Assembly: GCF_038433155.1 (NCBI RefSeq)
Contig: NZ_JBCDMW010000007.1
Location: 111,319 to 175,318, forward strand
DNA length: 64,000 nt
From: Luteococcus sp038433155
Lineage (GTDB): Bacteria; Actinomycetota; Actinomycetes; Propionibacteriales; Propionibacteriaceae
Reading direction: 5' to 3'
Of this stretch, positions 15,617 through 28,122 are shown one piece after another; position 1 is the stretch's first letter, and each line of letters starts with the position of its first letter. The notes below the pieces were generated by a model. The model was not told where the DNA came from. It made no database searches and saw nothing but the letters and a program-made list of their open reading frames with translations. The translations under genes were made by a program, and so were the position numbers.

Positions 15617-18600
15617 TCAGTGCTGCATGTCCACGAAACGCGAGTAGTGGCCCTGGAAGGCGGTCACCACGGTGTCGGTGCGGCCATTTCGGTGCTTGGC
15701 CACGATCAGGTCGGCCTCGCCCGCGCGGCTGGATTCTTTGTCGTACACGTCATCGCGGTGCAACAGGATCACCATGTCGGCGTCCTGCTCCAAGCTGTTG
15801 TGGACAATGATGCCGTCGGCAATGAAGTTGTGCGTGCCAAGCACCGTCGCGTCGTAGACCGGTTGCTCTCCCAAGGGCTCGACGCTCTTGATGGCGTCCC
15901 AGTAGACGTCGCTCGTCGCGTGCCGATCCAGAACTGGGTCGGCGAGGAGCGTGGCCACCCGGCCGAGACGCTCTCGGCTCGGAGCGTGCTTCCACAACGT
16001 CGAACCACAGAATTGGATGTCCATTGCCTGGGCGAAGGCGCGATGGGTCATCCCCTGATCAGTCAGTCGACTACGCACGAGTTCCCAGACGTCGCGAGGC
16101 ACCGTGTCGAGGTTTGTATTGGCACGCACATTGGCCAAGGCCAGGTAGACCTCATCGCACTTGGCCCCGCGGACGCCGTGTACCCCAATTCGTTCGCAGA
16201 AGACCTTCTGTTGCTGAACGCCATTGATGATCACGTGGTAGCCGTCGCGATACCCACTCTTCCGTGCTGTCTTGAGACGGGCCACGATTCCGAAGCGGAG
16301 AAGGAGGCGTGCGATGTCATCAGCGAGTCGACGGCTGGTGGTTGCGTAGTAGATCCGTGCTTGGCCAGCCTTGTCATCCCAACGCACAGATCCATCGGTG
16401 GCCCACAGGTGCCGCAGGAATGCGGCGACCTGGGCGTTCGGAGTCTGGAAGACCTGAGTGGGAACGAACTTCTCGTGACTCCGCAGGCCGAACAGTCCCA
16501 GCTCGTCCAGCCAGACCGCGACGGGGTTGCGCCGACCATGGGTGAGCCGGAAGGGCGCCGGGAGCCGAAGCGTGGTCACCCGGGCGGCCGCATACTCGTC
16601 GCGGACGCCCGTGATGCCGAAGCGTCGGGCTGCCGCGTCCGCGACGGCCTGGAGGTTCGCCTTGTCAATCGAGGCGTAGCGAATGGGTTGGCGCTTCACG
16701 AAGGAGCCGTCACCGATCAGGTGAGCCAGCAGGACGAGCTCGTCCTCGTCCATTGTCGACGGTTCTAGCGGCTCCGGGGCGAGTCGGGGGGTCGCAAGAC
16801 GTGCCCCGGGAACAAGTTCTCCCAGCGGCATCCACCCATCCCACGTCAGGAAGGGATGATTTGCCGTCGCCTCGATCACTCGGCCCGACGTCAGCGTCAG
16901 CCGGAAGACCGGCTTGGTCCCACTGGGGAAGGCGTGCGTCATGGGAGCAGCAACAAGCTTGTGCTGCTCGTCCAACGACCACACAGGGATGTTCTGGGCC
17001 CCTGACTCCAGGAGCTCGCCCATGGTGATCTCGGCACCGGTGTCAGCCCGCAAAACGCGTGTGCTCGCGGTCAGACAGCCCGACTCGCGAAGGTCCGAGA
17101 GCATCGGCTTCTTGTCCGTGCGCTGCTCGGGGCCACGGTTCAGCTGGGAGAGCGCGATCACGGGGATCTGCAGCTCCTTGGCCAGCAGCTTGATCTGGCG
17201 GGAGAACTCGGAGACCTCCAGCTGGCGGCTCTCCACCTTCTTGCCCGAGGTCATCAGCTGCATGTAGTCGATGATCACGAGCTTCAGGTCATGCCGCTGC
17301 TTCAGGCGACGGGCCTTGGCGCGGATCTCCATCATCGTGAGGTTCGGCGAGTCGTCGATGAAGAAGGGCGCCTCGGAGACCTGGGCGGTCTTGCGCACCA
17401 CCCGGCTCCAGTCCTCCTCGGTCATCTTGCCGCCACGGATGTGGTTCAGTGGCACCTGGGCCTCGGCCGAGAGCAGACGCATCACGATCTCGGTCTGGCT
17501 CATCTCCAGGGAGAAGAAAGCCGTTGTCAGCTTGTGTTTGATTGCCGCCGCCCGGGCAAAATCCAGGGCCAGGGTGGAGTTGTGGGTCGGGATCATCGAC
17601 TCCGACGCCAAGTACAGGTGGCTGGGGTCATCAATCTGGACGCATCGGACGGGCACACTCTCGATGGCTTCGACATCGGTCACGTAACGAGCTGCCAGAC
17701 TCCTTGCGCTTCGGCGACGTTCTTCGGCTCGAGCCCTCTTGCGTTCAAGCCTGAACGTCTCCGGGGGTGCGGTGAAAGTGAGCACATGAGCGACACTGTG
17801 AGCCGCGTCGCGCCCGCGGACGGTCTTGCTGGTTCGACCACAGCGGATCCCAAGGCTGACGATCAGCTCGTAAGCATCTGCGGCAAGCCTCGCGTCCGTG
17901 AGCACCAGCTGGAAGCTACCGAAGGGCAGCACCGTGCCGTCGGTGTCCATCAGCCCAGCCAAGAGTGCTCGGCGCTGAGCGGAGGAGCCACGGAGATAGT
18001 CGGCGGGAATGTGCTTGGCGCCCAGGACCCCGAGAGTTCGGAGCTGTGCCTGCACCGAAGAGCTTGACTTGCGGCATGTCGCACAGGTGTAGGAGCCGGT
18101 GAACGGCTTTCCACACATGCTGCAGAGCGCAGGCGCCGGGGCAGCGATGAAGCGCAGGCGCCCTCCGCACGTTCGTCCGCACGTGCGGACCCCAGCGGTC
18201 TTTGGCAGGAACGGTTCTCCACAAACCGCACATTCCCGTTGGATGATCCGCGGGCGGGGGAGAGCCAGACCGTAGAGGTAGCTGCCCTGCGAGGTCACCT
18301 GGTAGCCGGCTTCTGCCACGAAACGCGCGATCTCTGGGTCTGCCGACGTGAATCTCGCACTGTCCGTATGCCCATCACCAAGCCAGACGCCCAAGACATA
18401 CGGATCCACCAAGAGTTCGCGCCCGGGTAGGTCCAAAGGCTTGGTCAACGGGACGGACCAGTTGCAACGGCCATCAGCAAGACGGACCTGCTGCGCCAGT
18501 TGCTGAGTGGTGTAGGAAGACGTGTGTGTGGCTCGCTGACTGCCATTGATCGGCTTCGAAGTGTGTTCCCACAGAGCGTTCACCATGACGTCAGAGTCGT

Positions 18601-19738
18601 AGGTTGGCTTGTTCCACATGTAGGTCCGGCGAGGTCCGATGACGAGCCGCGGCTCCTTGACCGTCGTGCCGACCTGCTTGCCGACCACATGCAGCGGATT
18701 CTTGAATTCGGAACCACACACCAAGGTGAGCTCATCAATGGTGAATCGCTTGCTCAGGGAGATGGTCCTGAGTCTGTCGAGGTGTGCCAAGCCGTCGTCA
18801 CTGTAGTGGTGACGATCTGGACGCCTCTCCGGCTGCCGCCGAAGTGCCCGCGGAGCAGCTGGCCACTCGTGCTCCGCGTCGGCGACGATCTGGGTGCCGT
18901 CACTGAAGGTGATCCGGTAGCAGGGGCGATCCGTCATCACCTCGGTCGCAGCCACCACGCGCGTTGGGCGTCCATCGGCGGTCAGCAACTCGTCGCCCAC
19001 CTGGACCTCGCCCATGGTGGTCCAGCCGGTCGGGGTGGGCAGCTTGGTGTCGAGTGCCAGGGCCTTGCCCACCGCAGGTCGCGCGGCAATGATGATCATC
19101 TGGCCGGCGTGCAGGCCGTTGGTCAGGTCGTCGAGCTCGGCGAAGCCGGTGGGCACACCGCTCATCTCGCCACCACGGTTGGCAATCGACTCGATCTCGT
19201 CGATCGCGGGTTCGATCAGCATGCTCAGCGGCTTGTAGTCGTCGCTGGTCTTGCCCTCGCTGACCTCGTAGATGGTCTGCTGGGCCGCGTCGACGATGTC
19301 GGTGACGTCGCCCTGGCCCTGATATCCCATCTGCGCGATCTTGATCGACGCCTCCACCAGCCGCCGCAGCACCGCCTTGTCCCGCACGATCTCCGCGTAG
19401 TAACCGGCATTGGCGGCAATGGAGACGCTGGAGAGCAGGTCGGCCAGGTAGACGTGGCCACCAACCTTGGAGATCTCGCCCCGCTTGCCCAGCTCGTCGG
19501 CGACGGTCACCGGGTCGGCCGGCTCGCCCCGGCCATACAGGTCCAGGATGGCGTCATAGATCAGCTCGTGCGCGGGCCGGTAGAAGTCCCGACCCTTCAA
19601 CACCTCGACGACGTCGGCGATGGCGTCCTTGCTCATCAGCATGGCACCCAGCACGCTCTGTTCGGCGGCCAGATCCTGCGGGGGCGTGCGGTCGATCCCG
19701 CCGCCCTGTGGCGGTGCCTCGTACGACGATTCGCTCAT
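15617..19738 (-). CDS. dnaB: Replicative DNA helicase DnaB with two inteins
   Basis: A 1373-residue precursor. Removing the two inteins (495 and 427 residues) leaves 451 residues, the usual DnaB size. The N-terminal domain contains LAAEQSVLGAMLMSKDAI; the RecA-like motor contains Walker A ARPAVGK|ST (split by intein 1 after residue 225), LVIIDYMQLM and the conserved DLRESG|SLEQDADMV (split by intein 2). DnaB unwinds DNA ahead of the replisome, so both inteins must splice for viability. ATG 19738 follows GGAGGGGG. The upstream 470 bp contain no gene but several DnaA-box-like sites. The partner genes often next to dnaB (rplI, ssb) are absent. Confidence 0.96.
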   Translation of the reverse strand: MSESSYEAPPQGGGIDRTPPQDLAAEQSVLGAMLMSKDAIADVVEVLKGRDFYRPAHELIYDAILDLYGRGEPADPVTVADELGKRGEISKVGGHVYLADLLSSVSIAANAGYYAEIVRDKAVLRRLVEASIKIAQMGYQGQGDVTDIVDAAQQTIYEVSEGKTSDDYKPLSMLIEPAIDEIESIANRGGEMSGVPTGFAELDDLTNGLHAGQMIIIAARPAVGKALALDTKLPTPTGWTTMGEVQVGDELLTADGRPTRVVAATEVMTDRPCYRITFSDGTQIVADAEHEWPAAPRALRRQPERRPDRHHYSDDGLAHLDRLRTISLSKRFTIDELTLVCGSEFKNPLHVVGKQVGTTVKEPRLVIGPRRTYMWNKPTYDSDVMVNALWEHTSKPINGSQRATHTSSYTTQQLAQQVRLADGRCNWSVPLTKPLDLPGRELLVDPYVLGVWLGDGHTDSARFTSADPEIARFVAEAGYQVTSQGSYLYGLALPRPRIIQRECAVCGEPFLPKTAGVRTCGRTCGGRLRFIAAPAPALCSMCGKPFTGSYTCATCRKSSSSVQAQLRTLGVLGAKHIPADYLRGSSAQRRALLAGLMDTDGTVLPFGSFQLVLTDARLAADAYELIVSLGIRCGRTSKTVRGRDAAHSVAHVLTFTAPPETFRLERKRARAEERRRSARSLAARYVTDVEAIESVPVRCVQIDDPSHLYLASESMIPTHNSTLALDFARAAAIKHKLTTAFFSLEMSQTEIVMRLLSAEAQVPLNHIRGGKMTEEDWSRVVRKTAQVSEAPFFIDDSPNLTMMEIRAKARRLKQRHDLKLVIIDYMQLMTSGKKVESRQLEVSEFSRQIKLLAKELQIPVIALSQLNRGPEQRTDKKPMLSDLRESGCLTASTRVLRADTGAEITMGELLESGAQNIPVWSLDEQHKLVAAPMTHAFPSGTKPVFRLTLTSGRVIEATANHPFLTWDGWMPLGELVPGARLATPRLAPEPLEPSTMDEDELVLLAHLIGDGSFVKRQPIRYASIDKANLQAVADAAARRFGITGVRDEYAAARVTTLRLPAPFRLTHGRRNPVAVWLDELGLFGLRSHEKFVPTQVFQTPNAQVAAFLRHLWATDGSVRWDDKAGQARIYYATTSRRLADDIARLLLRFGIVARLKTARKSGYRDGYHVIINGVQQQKVFCERIGVHGVRGAKCDEVYLALANVRANTNLDTVPRDVWELVRSRLTDQGMTHRAFAQAMDIQFCGSTLWKHAPSRERLGRVATLLADPVLDRHATSDVYWDAIKSVEPLGEQPVYDATVLGTHNFIADGIIVHNSLEQDADMVILLHRDDVYDKESSRAGEADLIVAKHRNGRTDTVVTAFQGHYSRFVDMQH
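15797..17077 (-). mobile_element. DnaB intein 2: class 1 intein with LAGLIDADG endonuclease
   Basis: A 427-residue intein between DLRESG and SLEQDADMV of DnaB. It starts with Cys1 (CLTASTRVLRADTG), has a block B with T71-x-x-H74 (TANHPF), and ends PVYDATV...FIADGIIVHN with the +1 residue Ser, all as in standard (class 1) inteins. The endonuclease motifs are LLAHLIGDG (about residues 116-124) and LRHLWATDG. The core splicing residues are intact, so splicing is expected. Homing would target intein-free dnaB alleles. Confidence 0.93.
17579..19063 (-). mobile_element. DnaB intein 1: class 3-like intein (Ala1, WCT residues) with LAGLIDADG endonuclease and Cys clusters
   Basis: A 495-residue intein inserted in the P-loop of DnaB between AVGK and STLALD. 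Its first residue is Ala, not Cys or Ser. Trp67 lies two residues after His65 in block B (DAEHEW), Cys474 is in block F (PVRCVQIDD) and Thr493 precedes His494-Asn495 (IPTHN): the Trp-Cys-Thr set that defines class 3 inteins, where Cys474 rather than residue 1 starts splicing. Endonuclease motifs are VLGVWLGDG (223-231) and LLAGLMDTDG (367-376). Between them are four CxxC-like pairs (C278/C281, C295/C299, C314/C317, C327/C330), likely two zinc sites. Confidence 0.92.
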
Positions 19739-19828
19739 CTGGGGCCCCCTCCAGCCGTCCACCGCGACACTGCCGCGCCGGGCCAACCTACCCCCGTCCG
19801 GCGTCGCCCACAAGCCGGTCCACAAGAG

Positions 19829-20101
19829 TTTTCCACAGGCCATGTGGACAACCTGGGGATGCTTGTGGAACACGCCGGGGTGTCGCTGTGGAGAACTGGG
19901 GATGAACGGTGGATGCTCGCCTCGGATGGCCGACATAACCGGCCCTGACTAGGTGATTCAAATATTTTCCCGACCTGTCGACAAATTTCCCACAGCGACT
20001 TTGATGAACAACCGGGGCGCTCGGGCTGGCTTGACAGATGCCCGACGACGTGTCTGCCGATGCGCCATCCACACCCGTTGTCCACAGGGGGTTGTGGATT
20101 G
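19829..20101. promoter_or_regulatory. Cluster of DnaA-box-like sites with an AT-rich core
   Basis: The gene-free stretch 19739-20210 carries TTGTCCACA twice: 19843-19851 (minus strand) and 20078-20086 (plus). It also has TTTTCCACA at 19829, TTCTCCACA (minus) at 19887-19895, and weaker forms at 19864, 19986, 20065 and 20093. TTGTCCACA is the usual actinobacterial DnaA box. Between them, about 19953-19990, is a locally AT-rich run (ATTCAAATATTTTCC). dnaA and dnaN are not nearby, so this is more likely a DnaA-regulated dnaB promoter, a DnaA titration site or a secondary initiation site than the main origin. Confidence 0.65.
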
Positions 20102-20182
20102 TGCGGCCGGATCCGGCGCTGACTGGGGATGATGCGCCGCCAGTCAATTCCGACGCGAAATGTGGCACCGGGACTTGGGTGG

Positions 20183-20203
20183 CATACCCAAGGGGGGTAC
20201 CAT
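20183..20203 (+). promoter_or_regulatory. CsoR operator overlapping a leaderless promoter
   Basis: CATACCCAAGGGGGGTACC is a G/C-tract pseudo-palindrome (TACCC then GGGGTA) of the kind bound by CsoR. Its right arm overlaps TACCAT (20198-20203), a likely -10 box located 7 nt before the csoR ATG. Bound apo-CsoR would block the promoter, and Cu(I) would release it. Confidence 0.75.
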
Positions 20204-20210
20204 CGTCGCC

Positions 20211-20504
20211 ATGGAGCACGTCCATCACGGATACATCGAGAACAAGGATGCCTACCTCAACCGCCTGAAGCGGATTGAGGGGCAGGCGCGTGGGTTGCAG
20301 AAGATGGTTGAGGATGAGAAGTACTGCATCGACATCCTCACCCAGATCTCCGCCATGACCAGCGCGCTGGAATCCGTCGCCCTGGGCCTGCTCGACGAGC
20401 ACCTCACCCATTGCGTGCTGCACGCGGCGCAGGAGGGGGGAGATCAGGCGGATCTCAAGATCAAGGAGGCCAGTCAGGCCATCGCCCGGCTGGTCCGCAG
20501 TTGA
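20211..20504 (+). CDS. csoR: Copper-sensing repressor CsoR
   Basis: A 97-residue four-helix-bundle regulator. It has the Cu(I) ligand pattern Cys-x24-His-x3-Cys: the Cys in EKYCIDIL, then the His and Cys in EHLTHCVL. RLKRIEGQARGLQKM is the conserved DNA-binding helix region. The ATG at 20211 follows TACCAT by 7 nt, so translation is probably leaderless. It leads copZ and copA in one operon and should de-repress it when Cu(I) binds. Confidence 0.95.
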   Translation: MEHVHHGYIENKDAYLNRLKRIEGQARGLQKMVEDEKYCIDILTQISAMTSALESVALGLLDEHLTHCVLHAAQEGGDQADLKIKEASQAIARLVRS

Positions 20505-20541
20505 TCTTGCTCGTCAATTCCCACACCACAAGGAGAAAACC

Positions 20542-20751
20542 ATGATCACCAAGTACACCGTCACCGGCATGACCTGTGAGCACTGCGTCAACCACGTCAC
20601 CGAGGAGGTGGAGGCGCTGGAGGGCGTCCAGGCCGTCGAGGTGACCCTGGAGGGCGGCTCGATGAGCGTCACCAGCGATGCGGAGATCGACTTCGCCGCC
20701 ATCACCGAGGCCGTCGCCGAGGCCGGCGACTACACCGTCACCAAGAACTGA
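20542..20751 (+). CDS. copZ: Copper chaperone CopZ (heavy-metal-associated domain)
   Basis: A 69-residue single HMA domain with the Cu(I)-binding motif MTCEHC near the N-terminus and the ferredoxin-like pattern VEALEGVQAVEVTLEGG. It carries Cu(I) to the P-type ATPase encoded next. AAGGAGAAAACC precedes the ATG. It lies 37 bp after csoR and 29 bp before copA. Confidence 0.94.
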   Translation: MITKYTVTGMTCEHCVNHVTEEVEALEGVQAVEVTLEGGSMSVTSDAEIDFAAITEAVAEAGDYTVTKN

Positions 20752-20780
20752 CCCGCACCACTGCGAAAGGCTGCACCCCG

Positions 20781-23021
20781 TTGACCACCACCATCGAATC
20801 CCGCCCGGACGTTCGGCAGTCCGTCGAGTTGGACCTGCAGGGCATGACCTGCGCGTCCTGTGCCGCCCGGATCGAGAAGAAGCTGAACAAGGTCGACGGG
20901 GTGCAGGCCAGCGTGAACTACGCCACGGAGAAGGTGCACCTGCTCGCGCCGTCGAGCATCACCGTCCCCGAGCTGATCGACGTGGTGAAGAATGCCGGCT
21001 ACGGCGCCTCCGTCCCGGTGCCCGACGCCGAACCGGTGGACCATGCGCGGGACCTGAAGCTGCGGATGATCCGCTCCTTCATCTGGTCCATCCCGGTGGT
21101 GCTGATGGCCATGGTGCCGCCGCTGCAGGTGCCCGGCTGGCAGTGGTTCAGCCTGGTGCTGGCCACCCCGGTGGTCTTCTGGGCCGGCTGGCCCTTCCAC
21201 AAGGCCGCCTTCGTGAACCTGCGGCACGGCACCACCACCATGGACACCCTGGTCAGCCTGGGCACGCTGGCCTCCTTCGGTTGGAGCCTGTACTCGCTGT
21301 TCTTCAGCTATGCCGGCTACATCCCCTACAAGCACCCCTTCGAGCTGCACCTGGGGCACAGCTCCCCGGCCGGCAACATCTACTTCGAGGGTGCGGTGGC
21401 CATCATCAGCTTCCTGCTGCTGGGCCGCTGGATCGAGGCGCAGAGCCGGCAGGAGGCCGGCGCCGCGCTGCGCTCGCTGCTGGAGATGGGCGCCAAGGAG
21501 GTCTGCATCCTGCGCGACGGGGTGGAGACCATGCAGCCCATCGCCGCCCTGAAGGTGGGCGACAGCTTCGTGGTGCGGCCGGGGGAGAAGGTGGCCACCG
21601 ACGGCGTCGTGGTCGACGGCCACAGCTCCGTGGACAACTCGATGATCACCGGCGAGTCCGTCCCGGTGGATGTCAATCCCGGCGACGACGTGATCGGCGC
21701 CACCATGAACACCACTGGCCGGCTGGTGGTGCGCGCCACCGCCATCGGCAGCAACACGCAGCTCTCCCAGATCAGCCGGCTGGTGGAGGCCGCCCAGACC
21801 GGCAAGACCCAGGTGCAGGCGCTGGCCGACAAGATCTCCGGCGTCTTCGTGCCGATCGTGCTGGCCATCTCCCTGGCCACCTTCGTCGGGTGGCGCCTGT
21901 ACGAGCGCACCGGCATCGCCTTTGCCTGGTCCGCCGCGGTGGCGGTGCTGATCATCGCCTGCCCCTGCGCCCTGGGCCTGGCCACCCCTGTTGCCCTGCT
22001 GGCTGGCACCGGCCGCGGCGCCCAACTGGGCGTGGTGATCCGGGGCCCGCACGCTTTGGAGCAGGCCCGCTCCATCGGCACCGTGATCATGGACAAGACC
22101 GGCACCATCACCACCGGCCAGATGAATGTGGCCGACGTGCACCCCGCCGCCGGGACCGACCCCGACGAGCTGCTGCGGATGGCGGGGGCGCTGGAGGCTC
22201 ACTCCGAGCACCCGATTGGCCAGGCCATCACCCGGCGCGCCGTTCAGCTGGGCGGGGACCAGCCGTCGGTCACTGACTTCGCCAGCCAACCCGGCAACGG
22301 GGTCCGCGCCCGGGTGGCCGGGGTGGAGGCGCTGGCCGGGAACCCCGCCCTGCTGGCCAACGCGGGAATCACCATCCCCGAGGAACTGGCCCGCGCCGTC
22401 GACGAGGGCAGCGCCCTGGGGCGGACAGTCGTCCTGGTGGCCTGGGATGGCCGGGCCCGCGGCGCCATCGCCGTCAGCGACACCATCAAGCCCACCAGCA
22501 AGGCCGCCATCGCCGAGATGAAGAAGCTCGGGCTGCGCACCGTGATGCTCACCGGGGACAACGAGCGGGCAGCCCGTGCGATGGCCGACGGCCTGGAGAT
22601 CGACGAGGTGCATGCCGGGGTGCTGCCGGCGGACAAGGTGGCGGTGGTGGAGGCGGCCCAGCGCGACGGCCGCCAGGTGGCGATGGTGGGCGACGGGGTG
22701 AACGACGCCGCCGCCCTGGCCCAGTCCGACCTGGGGATCGCGATGGGCTCCGGCACCGATGCCGCGATCGCCGCCGGCGACGTCACGCTGATGCGCCCGG
22801 ACCTGATGCTGGCGGTGGACGCCATCCGGCTCAGCCGCCGCACCCTGGCCACCATCAAGCAGAACCTGTTCTGGGCCTTCTTCTACAACCTGGTCTCCAT
22901 TCCGGTGGCCGCGGCGGGCTACATGAACCCGATGTTCGCGGGGGCTGCGATGGCGCTGAGCTCGGTCTTCGTCGTGCTGAACAGCCTCCGGCTCCGGACC
23001 TTCCGGCCGCTGGCGGGCTGA
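20781..23021 (+). CDS. copA: Cu(I)-exporting P1B-type ATPase CopA
   Basis: A 746-residue pump starting with TTG at 20781 (AAAGG upstream). One N-terminal HMA domain has MTCASC (residues 22-27). The membrane CPC motif is C394-P395-C396 in IIACPCALGLATP, the phosphorylated Asp is D438 in DKTGTIT, the nucleotide-site HP is in SEHPIGQA, and MVGDGVNDAAAL is the hinge motif. Near the end, FYNLVSIPVAA and the last segment with an NPMFAGAAMALSS stretch hold the remaining Cu(I) ligands. It exports Cu(I) across the membrane and is the third gene of the CsoR operon. Confidence 0.96.
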   Translation: MTTTIESRPDVRQSVELDLQGMTCASCAARIEKKLNKVDGVQASVNYATEKVHLLAPSSITVPELIDVVKNAGYGASVPVPDAEPVDHARDLKLRMIRSFIWSIPVVLMAMVPPLQVPGWQWFSLVLATPVVFWAGWPFHKAAFVNLRHGTTTMDTLVSLGTLASFGWSLYSLFFSYAGYIPYKHPFELHLGHSSPAGNIYFEGAVAIISFLLLGRWIEAQSRQEAGAALRSLLEMGAKEVCILRDGVETMQPIAALKVGDSFVVRPGEKVATDGVVVDGHSSVDNSMITGESVPVDVNPGDDVIGATMNTTGRLVVRATAIGSNTQLSQISRLVEAAQTGKTQVQALADKISGVFVPIVLAISLATFVGWRLYERTGIAFAWSAAVAVLIIACPCALGLATPVALLAGTGRGAQLGVVIRGPHALEQARSIGTVIMDKTGTITTGQMNVADVHPAAGTDPDELLRMAGALEAHSEHPIGQAITRRAVQLGGDQPSVTDFASQPGNGVRARVAGVEALAGNPALLANAGITIPEELARAVDEGSALGRTVVLVAWDGRARGAIAVSDTIKPTSKAAIAEMKKLGLRTVMLTGDNERAARAMADGLEIDEVHAGVLPADKVAVVEAAQRDGRQVAMVGDGVNDAAALAQSDLGIAMGSGTDAAIAAGDVTLMRPDLMLAVDAIRLSRRTLATIKQNLFWAFFYNLVSIPVAAAGYMNPMFAGAAMALSSVFVVLNSLRLRTFRPLAG

Positions 23022-23165
23022 CGCCGGCGTCACCCGCCGCCGTCACCCCGGTCACCCGGACAATCACCCAGATGTCTCAGGAGCTGACCGGACACAGTGA
23101 CACGATGGAAGTGTTGCGGGGCCTCGGGGCTGCTCGGGGGAGTGGCGAGTCCCCGTGACGCACAC

Positions 23166-23199
23166 CGGCCGGGCCAGCTCCTTGGGGAGCGGCCCGGCC
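23166..23199. terminator. Bidirectional terminator between copA and the DHOD-like gene
   Basis: GGCCGGGCC-A-GCTCC then a short loop then GGAGC-GGCCCGGCC forms a stem of about 14 bp between two convergent genes. The T-tract is poor, as is usual in high-GC genomes. The rest of 23022-23225 shows no gene. Confidence 0.75.
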
Positions 23200-23225
23200 G
23201 TCGTGTCTTCCGGTGGGGCAGTGGA

Positions 23226-24392
23226 TCAGCGGCCGTAGGTGGCCTTGGCCTTCTCCAGCGCCGCCACATAGCCGGCCCGCTCGTAGGCCTCGGCCTCGAC
23301 GTCCGCCGGGATGGCCAACAGCCCACGGGCCTGCTCCAGGGTGAGCTCCTTGCGCTTGAGCCAGCTGGCCAGGCCGGCATTGAGCTGGGCCGCGTAGCCC
23401 GCCCCGTGCCGCACCAGCGCGGAGGTGGTCATCACCACGTCGGCGCCGGCCAGCAGGTACTTCACCACGTCGTCCGCGGTCTCGACGCCCGTCGTCGCCG
23501 CCAGGCTGGCCTGCACCCGGCCCCGCAGCGCGGCAATCCAGGTGCGCGGTAGGCGCGCCTCCGACGGCTGGGAGAGCTCCAGCCCGGCGACGACCTCCAG
23601 CTTCTCGATGTCCACGTCGGGCTGCAGGAAGCGGTTGAACAGCACCAGACCGTCGGCGCCCGCCTGGTCCAGCTCGACGGCCAGGTGCCCGAAGGAACTG
23701 AAGTAGGGGGAGAGCTTCATGGCCACCGGCACGCTCACCGCCTGCTTGACGCCCTGCAGGATCTCCAGGTGGCGCTTCTCCACGTCGCTGCCGGGGGTGG
23801 TGACGTCACCGGGAACCAGGTAGACATTCAGCTCGATGGCCGCGGCGCCGGCATCCTGCATCCGCCTGGCGACGTCCACCCACCCGCCGTGGGTGGCCCC
23901 GTTCACCGACGCAATCAGCGGGATGTCCAGTGCGTTGGCACCGGCCTCCAGCAGCTCCAGGTAGCGGCTGGTCAGCCCGCCGACATTGGAGGCCGGGGTG
24001 GGGAAGTAGGTCTGCGCCTCGGAGAAGCTCTCCTCGTGCAGGGCGGTCATCGCCTCCGCCCGGGCGGCCTCGTGGCGCAGCTGCTCCTCGAACAGCGAGT
24101 ACATCACGATGGCGCCCACACCGCCGTCGGCCAGCTGCTGCATCCCGTCGACGCTCTGGGAGAGCGGTCCGGCCGAGGCCACCACCGGGCTGCTGAGCTG
24201 CAACCCGAGGTAGCTCGTGGTCAGGTCCACCCCGTCGACGCTCGGCGCCGGGGCCCCGGGCTCGGGGGTGTGCTGGGTGGGACGGATGGGCACCACGCCG
24301 GGGCGCAGCTGGTCCGTCGCATTGGACCCCGCGGCCGCCTTCGCGGCGGCGGAGGCGATCGCGGCCTTGAGGGCCTCGTCCATCTCGGGCAT
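23226..24392 (-). CDS. Dihydroorotate dehydrogenase-like flavoprotein, NifJ-linked
   Basis: A 388-residue protein with a TIM-barrel FMN fold of the DHOD type: VDLTTSYLGLQLSSPVVASA, IELNVYLVPGDVTTPG, VPVAMKLSPYFSSF and the FMN-phosphate site region VVMTTSALVRHG. An extra Ala/Pro-rich N-terminus of about 45 residues is unlike PyrD. ATG 24392 has GGAAGGA inside the nifJ end and lies 1 bp after the nifJ stop, so it is co-translated with nifJ. Homologues are repeatedly found next to nifJ, which argues for a redox role with pyruvate:ferredoxin oxidoreductase rather than pyrimidine synthesis. Reaction unknown. Confidence 0.85.
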   Translation of the reverse strand: MPEMDEALKAAIASAAAKAAAGSNATDQLRPGVVPIRPTQHTPEPGAPAPSVDGVDLTTSYLGLQLSSPVVASAGPLSQSVDGMQQLADGGVGAIVMYSLFEEQLRHEAARAEAMTALHEESFSEAQTYFPTPASNVGGLTSRYLELLEAGANALDIPLIASVNGATHGGWVDVARRMQDAGAAAIELNVYLVPGDVTTPGSDVEKRHLEILQGVKQAVSVPVAMKLSPYFSSFGHLAVELDQAGADGLVLFNRFLQPDVDIEKLEVVAGLELSQPSEARLPRTWIAALRGRVQASLAATTGVETADDVVKYLLAGADVVMTTSALVRHGAGYAAQLNAGLASWLKRKELTLEQARGLLAIPADVEAEAYERAGYVAALEKAKATYGR

Positions 24393-24393
24393 G

Positions 24394-28119
<3,726 letters not shown>

Positions 28120-28122
28120 GCG

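Noticed and set aside
19739..20210. Main chromosomal origin (oriC)
   Set aside because: DnaA-box-like sites are present, but dnaA, dnaN, recF and rpmH are absent from both sides, so calling it the main origin is not supported. It is kept as a DnaA-box cluster.
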